Origin: Thorsellia kenyensis
Lineage (GTDB): Bacteria > Pseudomonadota > Gammaproteobacteria > Enterobacterales > Thorselliaceae
Assembly (NCBI RefSeq): GCF_042432445.1
Contig: NZ_JBHLXE010000048.1
Location: forward strand, 41,407 to 105,406
DNA length: 64,000 nt
Direction: 5' to 3'
This document shows, in pieces, positions 1 through 10,401 of this stretch (position 1 is its first letter; the number at the start of each line of letters is the position of its first letter). The notes beneath the pieces were generated by a model. The model saw only the letters and a list, made by a program, of their open reading frames with translations, was not told the origin of the DNA and made no database searches. Both the position numbers and the translations under genes were made by a program.

Positions 1-3000
1 GTTTACCTAAACCACTGAGGTTATTTTGCAACTCAAAGTTATCTGAGCGGTTAATTTTAAGCAGCGAAGAGTCACTATCTAAGAAAATATTACCTTTGAC
101 AGAACCTGTTTGACCACCATTACCTAATTGAATTGTACCAGCAAATAAATTTGTTATTCCTTCGAATGTATTATCATTTGTAAGGATTAAGGTTCCAGCT
201 CCATACTTATCTAAGTTTCCTGAACCCGAAATCACATTTTCATATGTTATCCCATTTAGTTCATTTGTTTTAAAACTCAACTGACCATTGTTTTCTATAT
301 CACTAACATAACTACTTGAAGAAGTATCATGTCCAATAGTTAACACACCAGTTTCTTGGATTGCTGTTTTACCTTTAAATGTATTTACACCAGTTAAGGT
401 AAGATTACCCCCTAATAAAAATTGTCCTTCAGAGCTGCCTGATAAAGTGCCCGAAAAAACATTTCCCTGACCAGTTCCATTTATGGTAAGCTCGCCTTTA
501 CCTATATTGAAATTTCCTGAACCTGAAAGCCCACCAATAGTCTGGCTTGTTTCAGATAAATTTAATGAACCTCCATCCTTTAATTCAACAAGGCTAGTCT
601 TTCCAAGCGCATTATTAGCGCCTAGCATTACAGTAGTACCCTCTATTAATGTTTGACCTGTATAATCGTTATTGGCATTACTGATTTGTATTGCATTTTT
701 TCCTTGAAGAGTTAGATTTCCTTCTCCTGTTACTTTCGCGATAAGATTATTAAAAACTGAATTAGATGAATCAATTATTAAATTTGTTAAGGATTCAAGT
801 TTAGTGAGTTGATAAGTAACATATAATCCTGCGTCTATTCCTTCAGCAAAATTGTTATCTGCAGCCACTGAGATATATTTATAAGTAGCATTGATATCAT
901 TTCCTTTGTCATCTTTGATAACAGCTTCTTGAGGCTCGACAGCTAAGCCTTCGATAAATAAATCTAGGAATTGACCTGGTGTTGAAACCGTCTCAGCATT
1001 TACTACAATAAATCCAGAACTCAAATCTAATGTATTTTGATCAAGCAAAGTGCTTCCGCTAACCCCTTCAGGAACCTCTAACGTAATTCCTTTTAAATTG
1101 AGCTTTCCTGTGTTAACTGGATCAACAGCTAGATTTTTCACATTTAATTCGTTTGCTTCTGTAGGGTTAATCATAGAAATGATTAATTCACCGCCATTGA
1201 TATTTAAATTCCCAATGTTTGCGCCATTAACTGTTGACTCTGTAATTGAACCACTGTTAAGGGTTAAGGTCCCGTTTTCAATAGCTGATCTGTTTGTAAG
1301 ATCACTTAAATCAAAATATGTATTGTTTAGCGCTAAGGTCCCAGTAAATTCGTTAGAAGCTGGAGAAAATGTAAACATGTTCTTATTCAAGTCTACATTT
1401 AAATAGCCATCACCTTTAAGTCTATTAGCCCAAATAAGATTTTCATCTTGTGATAGGTCTAATCTACCGGCCAAATTAACCGTGCTTGCACCTATTTGGT
1501 TGTAAGAGGTAACACCTAAACTTGCCTCTTCTAAAATATTTAATTGTCCATTAAAGGCTGTGTTATCCGCATTAAATGTAATACTTTTCCCTTGTACATT
1601 TACTGTTCCAGAAGAAGATAAAGTATTATCAAATTTCATATTATCAAAATTAAGTTCGAGAACCCCATTAGTAGAAATACTAATATTGCTAGTACCAGCG
1701 GCATCTGATTGGGTTAATGCAAGCGTACCATTATTGATAACCGTATCTCCACTGAAAATATTGTTATTAGTTAAGCTGATACGCCCATTAGTATTGACAG
1801 AAATCCCCCCTTCCCCTTCAATGAAGTTATTGAAGTCAAGGTCACTTTGATTATTGAAATTTAATTTTGCAAATTTATCTAATTGTACACTTCCAGATAA
1901 ATTGCCCTCATTCAATAAAGTTAATTGCTCAAAAATAGTCGTTTTGCCTGAATATGTTTGTGCTTCAGTTATGGTTAGATCTTTTATTTCTACATTACCA
2001 GAGCCACTAACTACACCATTATAAAAAATTGGTCGGAGGCTATCAAAAATTACTGTGCCATTATTTACAATATCGCCTAGGTAACTTACTATATTATCAA
2101 CACCAAAACCTAGATTGAATTTGGCACCTTGATTAATTAGTGTTGTGCCTGTAAATGTTTGTTCGCCAGTAATACCAAACTCCCCTCCTGCAATTATGAG
2201 AGAACCCGTATCCCCACTAAATGAACCAATAAAATTAGTGCCAACAGTTTCTTGACCATTTTGAATTAGCAATTCACCTGAATCGATATTTACGTTACCA
2301 GAACCAGCTAAACCATTTAACGAAAGGGAGTAACCATTTATTTCTAACTTAGTCCCTATCCCCATGTTTAAAAGTGATGTAGAGCCTAGCACATTATTTC
2401 CACCTAACCTGACTGAGCCCGCAGTTAGCTTAGTTTCTCCAGAATAGCTATTATTTTCGTTTGTAATTATTAATGGTTCCTCATTACTCGCGATGATTTC
2501 AATACCACCTACACCTGATACTAAAGCATCTAACGATTTACTAGCACTTGTTATAGAATTAAAAATAATATTAGAATTAGACACTAATTCTTTTAGTAAA
2601 TATTCAACATAAATTCCTGAGCCACTGACGCTGCTATTAGATGTAACAGCTGTATAATCGTAAATTGCAGTTATATCATTATTCGTTCCATCAGAAACAC
2701 CATTAAATTGCTTACTAGTATCTGTAGCATTTCCATTTACACTGAGTGTTATTTGTTTTCCATCATCTAATACAGAACCAGCTTTTACAAGAAGAATTCC
2801 CTTATTGCCTACTTGACTATCTTGATCTAAAAAATTACCTGCTAGAGGGGCATCTGGCAGTTGACTAACGTCTAAATTAACGTTTCCTGCTAAATCAATT
2901 CGGCTAAGCTTTTGATTAGTAATATCAAGAGAATTTACTGTTAATACGGGGGATGTTGTTGGACCAGAAAATATGAAATCTAGTTCACCGCCACTTAAGC

Positions 3001-6000
3001 TCAAATCGCCTATCTTAGAATTAGCGGATATAATTCCCACTGAATTATTTGATAAATTCAAATTTGAATTAGCCAATGCTATTTGATTGTCATTCTGATT
3101 TAAAACTATTCGGCTATTCATTAACTCATAAATACCAGTGAAAGCCCCCCCCACATTATTTGTAAAAGCGAAGTCCAATGGTACGAGAGAATTTTGATTG
3201 ATTTTAACTATTCCATTACCAGTCAAGCTATAACCTAATTGACTGCTATTATTTAAATTTAATAATCCATTATTGTCTATAGACGCGAAAGCTAATTTAC
3301 CGAAGACATTATCAGATGAAGAAGATAATATAGCTCCCTGTGCAATTGACCATATTCCTTCAAAATTAGCATTACCTTTTTCTACTAAAATATCGCCATA
3401 AATATTCACTCGACCTTGCCCTGCTACAGAATTATTTAGCGTCCCAAATAATTCATTTGATAAATTAAGTGAGGAGGTTCCATCTAATGAAATAAGACTA
3501 TTACCTGTATTATTTAAATTAGCAAATGTTAATTGCGAATTTTTTTCTACATTTATGTTACTAAAATTTATTATTTTTTGTTCTTCTGATAAAACTAAGT
3601 TTGACTGCGATGTCAGATTAAGTAAGTTTGATCCGTCTCCCGCATCAAGTGAATTGAAATAAGAGTCTGCTGTGAGATTTGAAAAAACGAAGGAATCGTC
3701 ACCAGAGCCAGTTTGAAGATCAGTTAGATTAAATTTACCGTTGGTAAAAATTTGGTTATTGCCGGCACCTAAATCTATCATCCCTGTAATTGAGGCATTT
3801 GAACTTAATCTAATTGTATCGTCTTCATCTCCCATTAAAACACTATTCAACAAAGTACTGTTTTCATTAAGAATTAGACTATTATCGCCTTGACCTAAAT
3901 TAATATTTAAATGGCTTAAAGTCCCATTAGCTAAAATAACACTATCAGCCAAATTTCCAGTAACTAAATTGCCCTCTGAAGAAGAACCTGCGTTAAATAG
4001 TAGGTTATTTTCTCCAGAATTTAACTTAATATTACCTAAAAAGTCAGAATTAGAACCAAAATTCAACGTATGCAAATTTCCAGAATTTGCAATAACTTCA
4101 CCATTTAAAGCATTATTTATATTAAGGGTGCTCTGATTTTGGTTATCTAATAAAATATTGCCTGAGAGAGATTGATTTAAATTAAGTGTTTTATTAGAGG
4201 TACCTGTTAATCTTATGGCTGTACCTGTACCGCTTGATATATGTAAGTTTGAATCTATAGATGTTACTTCTGATGCACCATCAGTAATTACAAGGCCAGA
4301 ACCAGTCACATTGTCAGCAATATTAATACTAATATCTTGATCTATTTTTTGTCCGCTGGCTAAAACAATACCTTTACCATCACCAAAAACATTAATGACT
4401 AAATTTTCAACTATCCAATTTGCTATATCTTGGGTTGTAATATCAATACCTGTAGCAAAATCACTTACATTTATTTTAGTATTTGATAATTTAATACTAC
4501 CGATATTTTCTAACCCTTTTGCCGTTCCTGATATGTCAAGAGTACTATTTAATAAATTAAGAACTGATGATCCTGATTTAACAATACTCTTACTGCTAGC
4601 ATTAGAATTATTAAGTGTCAAATTAGATATAGTAACTTCGCCTGCTGTACTGACATTTAATCCTGTAGAGCCAGAACTTAAATTGATTGTACCGCCGTTT
4701 AAGTTTAAATTAGACTGCCCCAGAATGTTAATCGCATTACCACTGATTGCATTGATTATACCCCCGTCCATATTAATATTTGTTTCTCGAGGAACAGTAG
4801 TATTAATAGATAGACCATCAATCGAACTATTAATGGTTCCTAAGTGATAAATATTAAATGGGTCCCCTGAACCAGAACTTGTAATATCGATGCCTTTTTT
4901 CGCATTTATAATAGAATTAGTATCATTCAAAATGAGAACTTGTCCGGTTCCATTCATGTTAAGTTTAATACCATTAGCATTAGTAGCTTGTAATATCGCA
5001 TCACTGCGAACAAATACATCGCCTCCTACACCTTTATTTTTTTGGACAAATATTCCTGCATTATCTGAGCCGGAATATCTTAAGGTTGAACCTGAAGCAA
5101 TATTATAAATTACATCCCCATTACTTGCGGCTCCATTTTTTAGTCCTCCAGTAGCATCACCGCCGAGGTTACTGATACCGTGACCGACTACAGCCCCACC
5201 TTGAAAATTACCAATATCAAGTTGAACACCTGCACCAAAGCCCTTATTAGGATCGTATGATCCAATTTTAAGTCCATTATTAACAAGACCAAAAATATTT
5301 TGTGGCGTTAATAATTTAATTTTAGCACCATCTTGCATTATATATTTATATGCATCATTGTTGGCAATTGAACCTAGTGTAAGAAATGTAACCTGGGCTG
5401 AAAAATTGGCATTACTTTCAAAATTCATAACATTAAATTCATTAGGTGAATTTGACCAAAAGATAGTGTTGAATTCACCAGCTGCACCATCAGAGAAAAC
5501 AGAAAAATCCCCAGTAAACCTTAGAGGCCCGCCTTCAACAATTTGATGCCCTATTTTTAGAGTAAATTTATCCATTTTTTCAATATTGCCAAAAACCACT
5601 TCTGCAATACGATTACCATTGATGTTACTACCTTGTTGGCCCATTACTGCATACATGCTATCTGTAAAACGTTTAATATCGTCAAATATGACATTAACAC
5701 CTGTAAATTGACCAACATTAATCACCCAAGTATCACTTGCTGTACTAGAAGTTAATTCATTTATATTTTCAAATTTAAATGATCCTAATTCCTCACCCCA
5801 GACGCTACTAGTATTACCATTTATATTAAAATCAAATAAGCCGGTATTTAGAGAAAAACCATTACCATCAATGACTATATTCTTTCGGCCAGACTCGATC
5901 ATTCTTACATTAATATCAGCATTCAAAGTAATATCATTAGCTAATACTATCCTTGTGGCCGAACCTGTTGTGCTTAACGCATTGCTTAATTGAGTGCTAT

Positions 6001-6226
6001 TAGAAACCACAGTACAGTTTGACTCCACAAGGCAATCCTGTGCAGTTATAGCATTTGCTCCCATGGGTAAAGCTGTAGCTAAAAGTATTCCTGTAAGCAG
6101 TCCTACTTTAGTCAAACTTGTATTATTCATCCCTCTTTCACTTAAACTGCCGTGAAAATTTGATTTAAAAGAGTTTTTACTTGTTACTTGTGATTTAATA
6201 AATTGAGCAATTTTGTTAAGTTTCAT
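1..6226 (-). CDS. Giant autotransporter adhesin, 5' part (partial)
   Basis: This minus-strand frame runs from an ATG at 6226 to the window edge with no stop in the stretches I read (about 1-730, 3000-3660, 5100-6226), giving about 2,075 codons of an unfinished gene. The N-terminus has an extended signal peptide of about 59 residues: a long polar region, then the hydrophobic stretch VGLLTGILLATALPMGANA, with likely cleavage before ITAQ. The mature part is rich in Asn, Gly, Ser and Thr with short repeating beta-strand turns, as in right-handed beta-helix passengers. The last part before the edge shows the autotransporter-associated repeat pattern, for example GSGNLDKYGAGTLILT near 190-235. A block of about 590 codons seems to occur twice. 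Known for the family: type Va secretion through a C-terminal beta-barrel. That barrel would lie beyond the window, so this mode is inferred. An FNR-type box lies about 50 bases upstream of the ATG. Confidence 0.85.
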   Translation of the reverse strand, partial: MKLNKIAQFIKSQVTSKNSFKSNFHGSLSERGMNNTSLTKVGLLTGILLATALPMGANAITAQDCLVESNCTVVSNSTQLSNALSTTGSATRIVLANDITLNADINVRMIESGRKNIVIDGNGFSLNTGLFDFNINGNTSSVWGEELGSFKFENINELTSSTASDTWVINVGQFTGVNVIFDDIKRFTDSMYAVMGQQGSNINGNRIAEVVFGNIEKMDKFTLKIGHQIVEGGPLRFTGDFSVFSDGAAGEFNTIFWSNSPNEFNVMNFESNANFSAQVTFLTLGSIANNDAYKYIMQDGAKIKLLTPQNIFGLVNNGLKIGSYDPNKGFGAGVQLDIGNFQGGAVVGHGISNLGGDATGGLKNGAASNGDVIYNIASGSTLRYSGSDNAGIFVQKNKGVGGDVFVRSDAILQATNANGIKLNMNGTGQVLILNDTNSIINAKKGIDITSSGSGDPFNIYHLGTINSSIDGLSINTTVPRETNINMDGGIINAISGNAINILGQSNLNLNGGTINLSSGSTGLNVSTAGEVTISNLTLNNSNASSKSIVKSGSSVLNLLNSTLDISGTAKGLENIGSIKLSNTKINVSDFATGIDITTQDIANWIVENLVINVFGDGKGIVLASGQKIDQDISINIADNVTGSGLVITDGASEVTSIDSNLHISSGTGTAIRLTGTSNKTLNLNQSLSGNILLDNQNQSTLNINNALNGEVIANSGNLHTLNFGSNSDFLGNIKLNSGENNLLFNAGSSSEGNLVTGNLADSVILANGTLSHLNINLGQGDNSLILNENSTLLNSVLMGDEDDTIRLSSNASITGMIDLGAGNNQIFTNGKFNLTDLQTGSGDDSFVFSNLTADSYFNSLDAGDGSNLLNLTSQSNLVLSEEQKIINFSNINVEKNSQLTFANLNNTGNSLISLDGTSSLNLSNELFGTLNNSVAGQGRVNIYGDILVEKGNANFEGIWSIAQGAILSSSSDNVFGKLAFASIDNNGLLNLNNSSQLGYSLTGNGIVKINQNSLVPLDFAFTNNVGGAFTGIYELMNSRIVLNQNDNQIALANSNLNLSNNSVGIISANSKIGDLSLSGGELDFIFSGPTTSPVLTVNSLDITNQKLSRIDLAGNVNLDVSQLPDAPLAGNFLDQDSQVGNKGILLVKAGSVLDDGKQITLSVNGNATDTSKQFNGVSDGTNNDITAIYDYTAVTSNSSVSGSGIYVEYLLKELVSNSNIIFNSITSASKSLDALVSGVGGIEIIASNEEPLIITNENNSYSGETKLTAGSVRLGGNNVLGSTSLLNMGIGTKLEINGYSLSLNGLAGSGNVNIDSGELLIQNGQETVGTNFIGSFSGDTGSLIIAGGEFGITGEQTFTGTTLINQGAKFNLGFGVDNIVSYLGDIVNNGTVIFDSLRPIFYNGVVSGSGNVEIKDLTITEAQTYSGKTTIFEQLTLLNEGNLSGSVQLDKFAKLNFNNQSDLDFNNFIEGEGGISVNTNGRISLTNNNIFSGDTVINNGTLALTQSDAAGTSNISISTNGVLELNFDNMKFDNTLSSSGTVNVQGKSITFNADNTAFNGQLNILEEASLGVTSYNQIGASTVNLAGRLDLSQDENLIWANRLKGDGYLNVDLNKNMFTFSPASNEFTGTLALNNTYFDLSDLTNRSAIENGTLTLNSGSITESTVNGANIGNLNINGGELIISMINPTEANELNVKNLAVDPVNTGKLNLKGITLEVPEGVSGSTLLDQNTLDLSSGFIVVNAETVSTPGQFLDLFIEGLAVEPQEAVIKDDKGNDINATYKYISVAADNNFAEGIDAGLYVTYQLTKLESLTNLIIDSSNSVFNNLIAKVTGEGNLTLQGKNAIQISNANNDYTGQTLIEGTTVMLGANNALGKTSLVELKDGGSLNLSETSQTIGGLSGSGNFNIGKGELTINGTGQGNVFSGTLSGSSEGQFLLGGNLTLTGVNTFKGKTAIQETGVLTIGHDTSSSSYVSDIENNGQLSFKTNELNGITYENVISGSGNLDKYGAGTLILTNDNTFEGITNLFAGTIQLGNGGQTGSVKGNIFLDSDSSLLKINRSDNFELQNNLSGLGK

Positions 6227-6274
6227 CTTATAACGACCTTAATTGATTAGTGAGTAAACAAGCCAGTATATAAA

Positions 6275-6288
6275 TTGATAACGATCAA
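6275..6288. promoter_or_regulatory. FNR-type palindrome upstream of the autotransporter
   Basis: The site reads TTGAT-AACG-ATCAA, an exact match to the FNR consensus TTGATnnnnATCAA. It is centred about 55 bases before the autotransporter ATG. CRP sites share the dyad form but use TGTGA half-sites, so FNR fits better. Binding is inferred. Confidence 0.55.
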
Positions 6289-7352
6289 TTTATAAGCAAT
6301 TATTTTTCAATAAATTATGTTTACTAATAATTTATTTCGCTGTCAGCAAAAGCATTTAAAGCTATAAATGCCAAAACAATTAGTTACACAATATTACATT
6401 TATACCAGAAAAATAAAAGGCCTTAAAGTAAAACTTTTAGGTTTATTAAAATTTATGAGTATTGTCATAGGTTTTCTATCTCTTATCTATTTCTTACCTG
6501 AATAAGTAATATCATAAAGCCAGGGATTAATTATTTCGATAAAGTCTATTTTAGTTAAATATATTCAGACAATATTTCTGAATGATGATTTATAAATCGT
6601 TTAGCCATTAATTGTATAATGAACTAAAAAATTGAATTTAAAACTTTTTACATTTGGGCTATTGCCTAAGATCTAGTCACTATCGTTATTGGTGTATTGA
6701 CTTTACGCAAGATTACAACATAAAAATGTAAATTTATTATTTTTTTTGTAAGTAAAATACATTTATTTACAAGTGTAATTTTATAGGCATTCAAAAGTTA
6801 GTCATTTTGTTTATATATCTTTCGAATGTCCCCTCGCTCTTTTTGGATCACGTTCTTAAATATCAGGAGCGTACCTATCGAGTTTATCCAACAAACAGTT
6901 TTAAATTATCAAAAGTAGCCCTATTGCATAAGTTAATGATAGATCTACAATCGTTAATCTTCCTTTAGCTTTTTATCTTATATATGTCAATTTATGCATT
7001 GCTTTTAACTCCACGTTCAACAAGATATTTCTCAGATAACGCACCTCGAGCCGTTTCATACTAACTGTTGCTAGCCGATGTTGCTTACCTTTTCATCATC
7101 ACAAATAAAACATATGAATTTCTTAATGATTTGCTTCACAGGAAACTAAGCTGATCCCCCATCAAAGTTCCTATTATTTACTATTAATGATTTTTTAGCC
7201 TACTGATTAAAAATATATGCGAGATTAAAATTTTTAATATAAAATACCCATTTGTATTTAATAAAAATTTTACAAAAGAAATCTATTGCTAACATTTTAG
7301 TTATAGAATTCACACTTAAACCACAATTGGAATATTTACAAATAGGTTAACG
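6289..7352. other. Long gene-free AT-rich stretch
   Basis: About 1.06 kb between the autotransporter promoter region and yqhA. I find no open frame with a ribosome binding site. The part around 6830-7200 is less AT-rich than its surroundings and has broken minus-strand frames (for example LSEKYLVERGVK near 7030), which look like a decayed gene, possibly a transposase. It is too damaged to name. Confidence 0.5.
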
Positions 7353-7925
7353 ATGATGTCCGAACAACATACAAGAATACGTCTTCTCCCTCGATTAATT
7401 TTTGCAACTCGTTGGTTGCAATTCCCTCTGTATCTAGGGCTAATTGCAGCGCAATGTGTTTATGTCGTTTTATTTGGTAAAGAGCTCTGGCACCTAGTGC
7501 ACAATATTACAAATTTGAAAGAAGCTGATGTGATGCTCATGGTTCTTGGGCTTATCGACGTTGTTATGATTTCAAATCTTTTAGTGATGGTCATCGTTGG
7601 TGGTTACGAAACATTTGTTTCTAAACTGGGCTTAGATAGTCATCCAGATCAACCTGAATGGTTAAGCCATGTCAATGCGAGTGTCTTAAAAGTAAAATTG
7701 GCCATGGCTATTATTGGGATTAGTTCTATTCATCTTCTTAAAACATTCATTTCCGCTTCTCAATTAGGTAGACTGCCTTCTTGTACTTCAGAAATTACTG
7801 TTAATTGTGCCACAATTACCTCTGAAGGAATCATGTGGCAGGTTATTATCCATGTTATTTTTGTACTTTCTGCCTTAGGCATTGCATGGACTGACAAATT
7901 AATGTCCCATGCTTATCACAAATAA
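7353..7925 (+). CDS. yqhA: UPF0114 inner-membrane protein YqhA
   Basis: 190-residue membrane protein of the YqhA/UPF0114 family; the E. coli protein is about 164 residues. Hydrophobic segments are visible at roughly residues 24-43, 60-85, 112-132 and 162-182. Family features include ATRW near the start, GGYETFVSKL in the middle, and the ISSIHLLK and VIIHVIFVLSALGI stretches near the C-terminus. The insertion CTSEITVNCATITSEG near residues 140-155 makes it longer than the E. coli protein and carries two Cys. The function of the family is not established. An AGG lies a few bases before the tandem ATG ATG, so either Met could be the start. It stands alone, followed by a hairpin. Confidence 0.85.
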   Translation: MMSEQHTRIRLLPRLIFATRWLQFPLYLGLIAAQCVYVVLFGKELWHLVHNITNLKEADVMLMVLGLIDVVMISNLLVMVIVGGYETFVSKLGLDSHPDQPEWLSHVNASVLKVKLAMAIIGISSIHLLKTFISASQLGRLPSCTSEITVNCATITSEGIMWQVIIHVIFVLSALGIAWTDKLMSHAYHK

Positions 7926-7936
7926 ATAGTCTGTTC

Positions 7937-7972
7937 TCTCCTTATTTTTATTTCGTTATTAAAATAAGGAGA
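7937..7972. terminator. Hairpin after yqhA
   Basis: A perfect 12-bp stem (TCTCCTTATTTT and its complement) with a 12-base loop sits 11 bases after the yqhA stop. No U-run follows on the plus strand, so it may stabilise the 3' end or act as a weak terminator. The rest of the 339-base gap to 8264 shows nothing else I can support. Confidence 0.5.
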
Positions 7973-8264
7973 CATCCTCGATTCGCCTATGTAAATTACT
8001 CTCAAATTTAAATATCTTATAAACTTTCTATTATTTTCTTGAACCTGAATTTATGAAAATATTCCTCTAGAATCGTTTATTTCATTAACATAAAATCTAC
8101 TGAAATATTTGATATCCTAATTGATTAACTTCAATTCTACTCAAAAATGAAATATTGCTTCTTATTTTATGTGATTTATCATTTAAGGATAATGCTTTTG
8201 CTAGCTGCATGTTATAATATAATTATTTAATTGTTTTCATTTTACCATACAGAGTTTATTTGAT

Positions 8265-9404
8265 ATGCCTGCGTCCTCTAAACGTTTTAATTCTTTAAAC
8301 GATCATCAGTTAGAAGTTTTAACCTCTGTTTTTAAAGAATATTCAAGTTTCACTTTAGAAACTTCACTAACAACTGATTTTTTAATTTCTGAAAATTGCC
8401 TCCTCAACTGCTCTATTGATGAATCTTTAGAGCTATTTTTAAATTTCCACTTCCCTTTTGCGTGGCAGGCTGGTTTTTTAAAAATGAAAGAACAGCTAGA
8501 GCCTCTTTTACTACATAAACTCTCAATACCATCAATAAAATGGATTTATAATAGCCAAGTACTCATCCATAAACCACTTACTCATGTTAAAGGAGTAAAA
8601 CATATTATTGCTATAAGTTCTGGCAAAGGAGGTGTTGGAAAATCTAGTACTGCAGTAAATCTGGCTGCAGCTTTATCCGTTCAAGGGGCAAAAGTTGGTA
8701 TTTTAGATGCTGACATATACGGCCCTTCTATTCCTACTATGCTGAGTATGGCTGATGCTGATTTAACCTCTCTTGATGGTAAGCTGATGGAACCTGTAAA
8801 AAGTTTTGGCCTCGTAACTAATTCTATTGGGTATCTATCTAAAGGAAATGATGCAATGATTTGGAGAGGCCCAATGGCAAGTAAGGCTCTAATTCAATTA
8901 TTACAAGAAACAAACTGGCCAGATTTGGATTATCTTATTTTAGATATGCCCCCTGGCACAGGGGACATACAAATTACCCTTGGCCAACAGATTGAGTTAA
9001 GTGGTGCAATCATTATCACAACCCCTCAGGATATTGCGTTATTAGATGTTAAAAAAGGTGTTATGATGTTTAATGAAGTTAAAGTACCTTTATTAGGTAT
9101 CATCGAAAACATGAGTTGGCACACCTGTGAATCATGCGGACATGAATCACATCCATTTGGAATAGATGGCGCAAAAAAAATTGCAGAAGAATTTAAATTA
9201 CCTTTACTGGCCAATATCCCTTTGGATATTGTTCTTCGTGAAGATTTAGATGCTGGATGTCCAACAACAATAGCTAGACCAAATCATCGCATAACAGAAA
9301 TCTTTACCAATTTAGCTGCGCGAGTTGCTGCGATGACTTATTCAAATTGCGCAAAAAAACAAAAAAAAGAAATTCCTTTACAATTTATTGATGCTTCAAA
9401 ATAG
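8265..9404 (+). CDS. apbC: Iron-sulfur cluster carrier ATPase ApbC/Mrp
   Basis: 379-residue cytoplasmic P-loop ATPase of the Mrp/NBP35 family, which carries Fe-S clusters to apoproteins. The deviant Walker A GKGGVGKS is at about residues 120-127, followed by DADIYGPSIP and DMPPGTGD, all diagnostic. The family CxxC pair that binds the bridging cluster is present near residue 288 (CESC). Length is close to the 369 residues of E. coli. The first 100 residues, the DUF59-like domain, are more diverged than the ATPase part. The start at 8265 has only a weak upstream AGAG. It is the first of three co-directional genes with kdsA and recO, but 115 bases separate it from kdsA. Confidence 0.93.
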   Translation: MPASSKRFNSLNDHQLEVLTSVFKEYSSFTLETSLTTDFLISENCLLNCSIDESLELFLNFHFPFAWQAGFLKMKEQLEPLLLHKLSIPSIKWIYNSQVLIHKPLTHVKGVKHIIAISSGKGGVGKSSTAVNLAAALSVQGAKVGILDADIYGPSIPTMLSMADADLTSLDGKLMEPVKSFGLVTNSIGYLSKGNDAMIWRGPMASKALIQLLQETNWPDLDYLILDMPPGTGDIQITLGQQIELSGAIIITTPQDIALLDVKKGVMMFNEVKVPLLGIIENMSWHTCESCGHESHPFGIDGAKKIAEEFKLPLLANIPLDIVLREDLDAGCPTTIARPNHRITEIFTNLAARVAAMTYSNCAKKQKKEIPLQFIDASK

Positions 9405-9519
9405 TCAATTAATCTATTACAACAAAAGGCTCATTTGAATACAATAAGGTATTTTTTCACAAAAATCTTATTCATGAGCATTTAATTTACAACTAATTAA
9501 TACTACATAAGGTCATTTT

Positions 9520-10380
9520 ATGAGCATACTTAAAGAAAAAATCGTTTCTATCGGAGAAATTGCTGTTGCCAACGATAAACCATTCGTATTATTCGCGGGA
9601 ATGAACGTACTAGAATCCTATGACATGGCAATGAGTGTTTGTGAGCACTATGTTGAGGTAACTCAAAAACTGAATATCCCTTTTGTATTTAAAGCATCAT
9701 TTGATAAAGCGAATCGCTCATCTATTCATTCTTATAGAGGTCCTGGTATGGATGAGGGACTTAGAATATTTAGCGCCCTTAAAGAAAAGTTTGGAGTGAA
9801 ACTCATCACTGATATTCATGAAATTCACCAAGCACAACCAGTAAGTGAAGTTGTAGATGTAATACAACTGCCGGCGTTTTTAGCCAGACAAACTGATCTA
9901 GTTGAAGCAATGGCGAAAACAGGTGCGGTTATTAATGTAAAAAAACCACAATTCCTAAGTCCAGGCCAAATGGGTAATATCGTGGAAAAATTTGAAGAGT
10001 GTGGTAATAACAAAATAATTCTTTGTGATAGAGGTTCGAATTTTGGCTATGATAATTTGGTTGTAGACATGCTAGGATTTGGCGTAATGAAAAAAGCAAC
10101 ACAAGGTTCTCCTGTGATTTTTGATGTAACGCATGCACTTCAATGTCGTGATCCATTCGGCGCAGCCTCAGGTGGTCGTCGTTCACAAGTTGCTGAATTA
10201 GCCCGTGCAGGTATGGCCGTTAAAATAGCGGGGCTTTTTTTGGAGTCTCATCCCTCTCCTGATACAGCAAAATGTGATGGTCCTTCAGCGCTACCATTAG
10301 CAAAATTGGAAGCATTTTTAACACAGATGAAAGCCATTGATGATTTAGTTAAAAGTTTTGAAGATCTGGATATAAACTAA
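9520..10380 (+). CDS. kdsA: KDO-8-phosphate synthase
   Basis: 286 residues, almost the E. coli length of 284. KdsA condenses phosphoenolpyruvate with arabinose 5-phosphate to give KDO 8-phosphate, the first committed step to the inner-core sugar of lipopolysaccharide. Family motifs visible include FKASFDKANRSS, GPGMDEGL, LPAFLARQTDL, KPQFLSPGQM and the C-terminal GLFLESHP. AAGG lies upstream of the ATG at normal spacing. The stop directly abuts the annotated region of recO, an arrangement unlike E. coli. The other KDO gene of the window, kdsB, is at 18.8-19.6 kb on the other strand. With KdsB it indicates a KDO-containing outer membrane. Confidence 0.96.
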   Translation: MSILKEKIVSIGEIAVANDKPFVLFAGMNVLESYDMAMSVCEHYVEVTQKLNIPFVFKASFDKANRSSIHSYRGPGMDEGLRIFSALKEKFGVKLITDIHEIHQAQPVSEVVDVIQLPAFLARQTDLVEAMAKTGAVINVKKPQFLSPGQMGNIVEKFEECGNNKIILCDRGSNFGYDNLVVDMLGFGVMKKATQGSPVIFDVTHALQCRDPFGAASGGRRSQVAELARAGMAVKIAGLFLESHPSPDTAKCDGPSALPLAKLEAFLTQMKAIDDLVKSFEDLDIN

Positions 10381-10401
10381 TTGTTTTTTGGCGACACAAA
10401 A

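Noticed and set aside
3600..5000. Repeated short Asn/Gly motifs that might be a CRISPR array or satellite
   Set aside because: The similarity is at the protein level only, with no constant-length direct DNA repeats and spacers; it is the beta-helix repeat of the autotransporter.
1050..5546. Several plus-strand frames of 60-150 codons
   Set aside because: They are antisense to the open autotransporter frame, all in one phase, and hydrophobic because they mirror Asn/Gly/Ser codons. None has a binding site.
6830..7200. Possible IS6-type transposase remnant on the minus strand (LSEKYLVERGVK, DRYAPDI)
   Set aside because: The two similar pieces are too far apart and in different frames to align with a transposase. 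The match may be chance.
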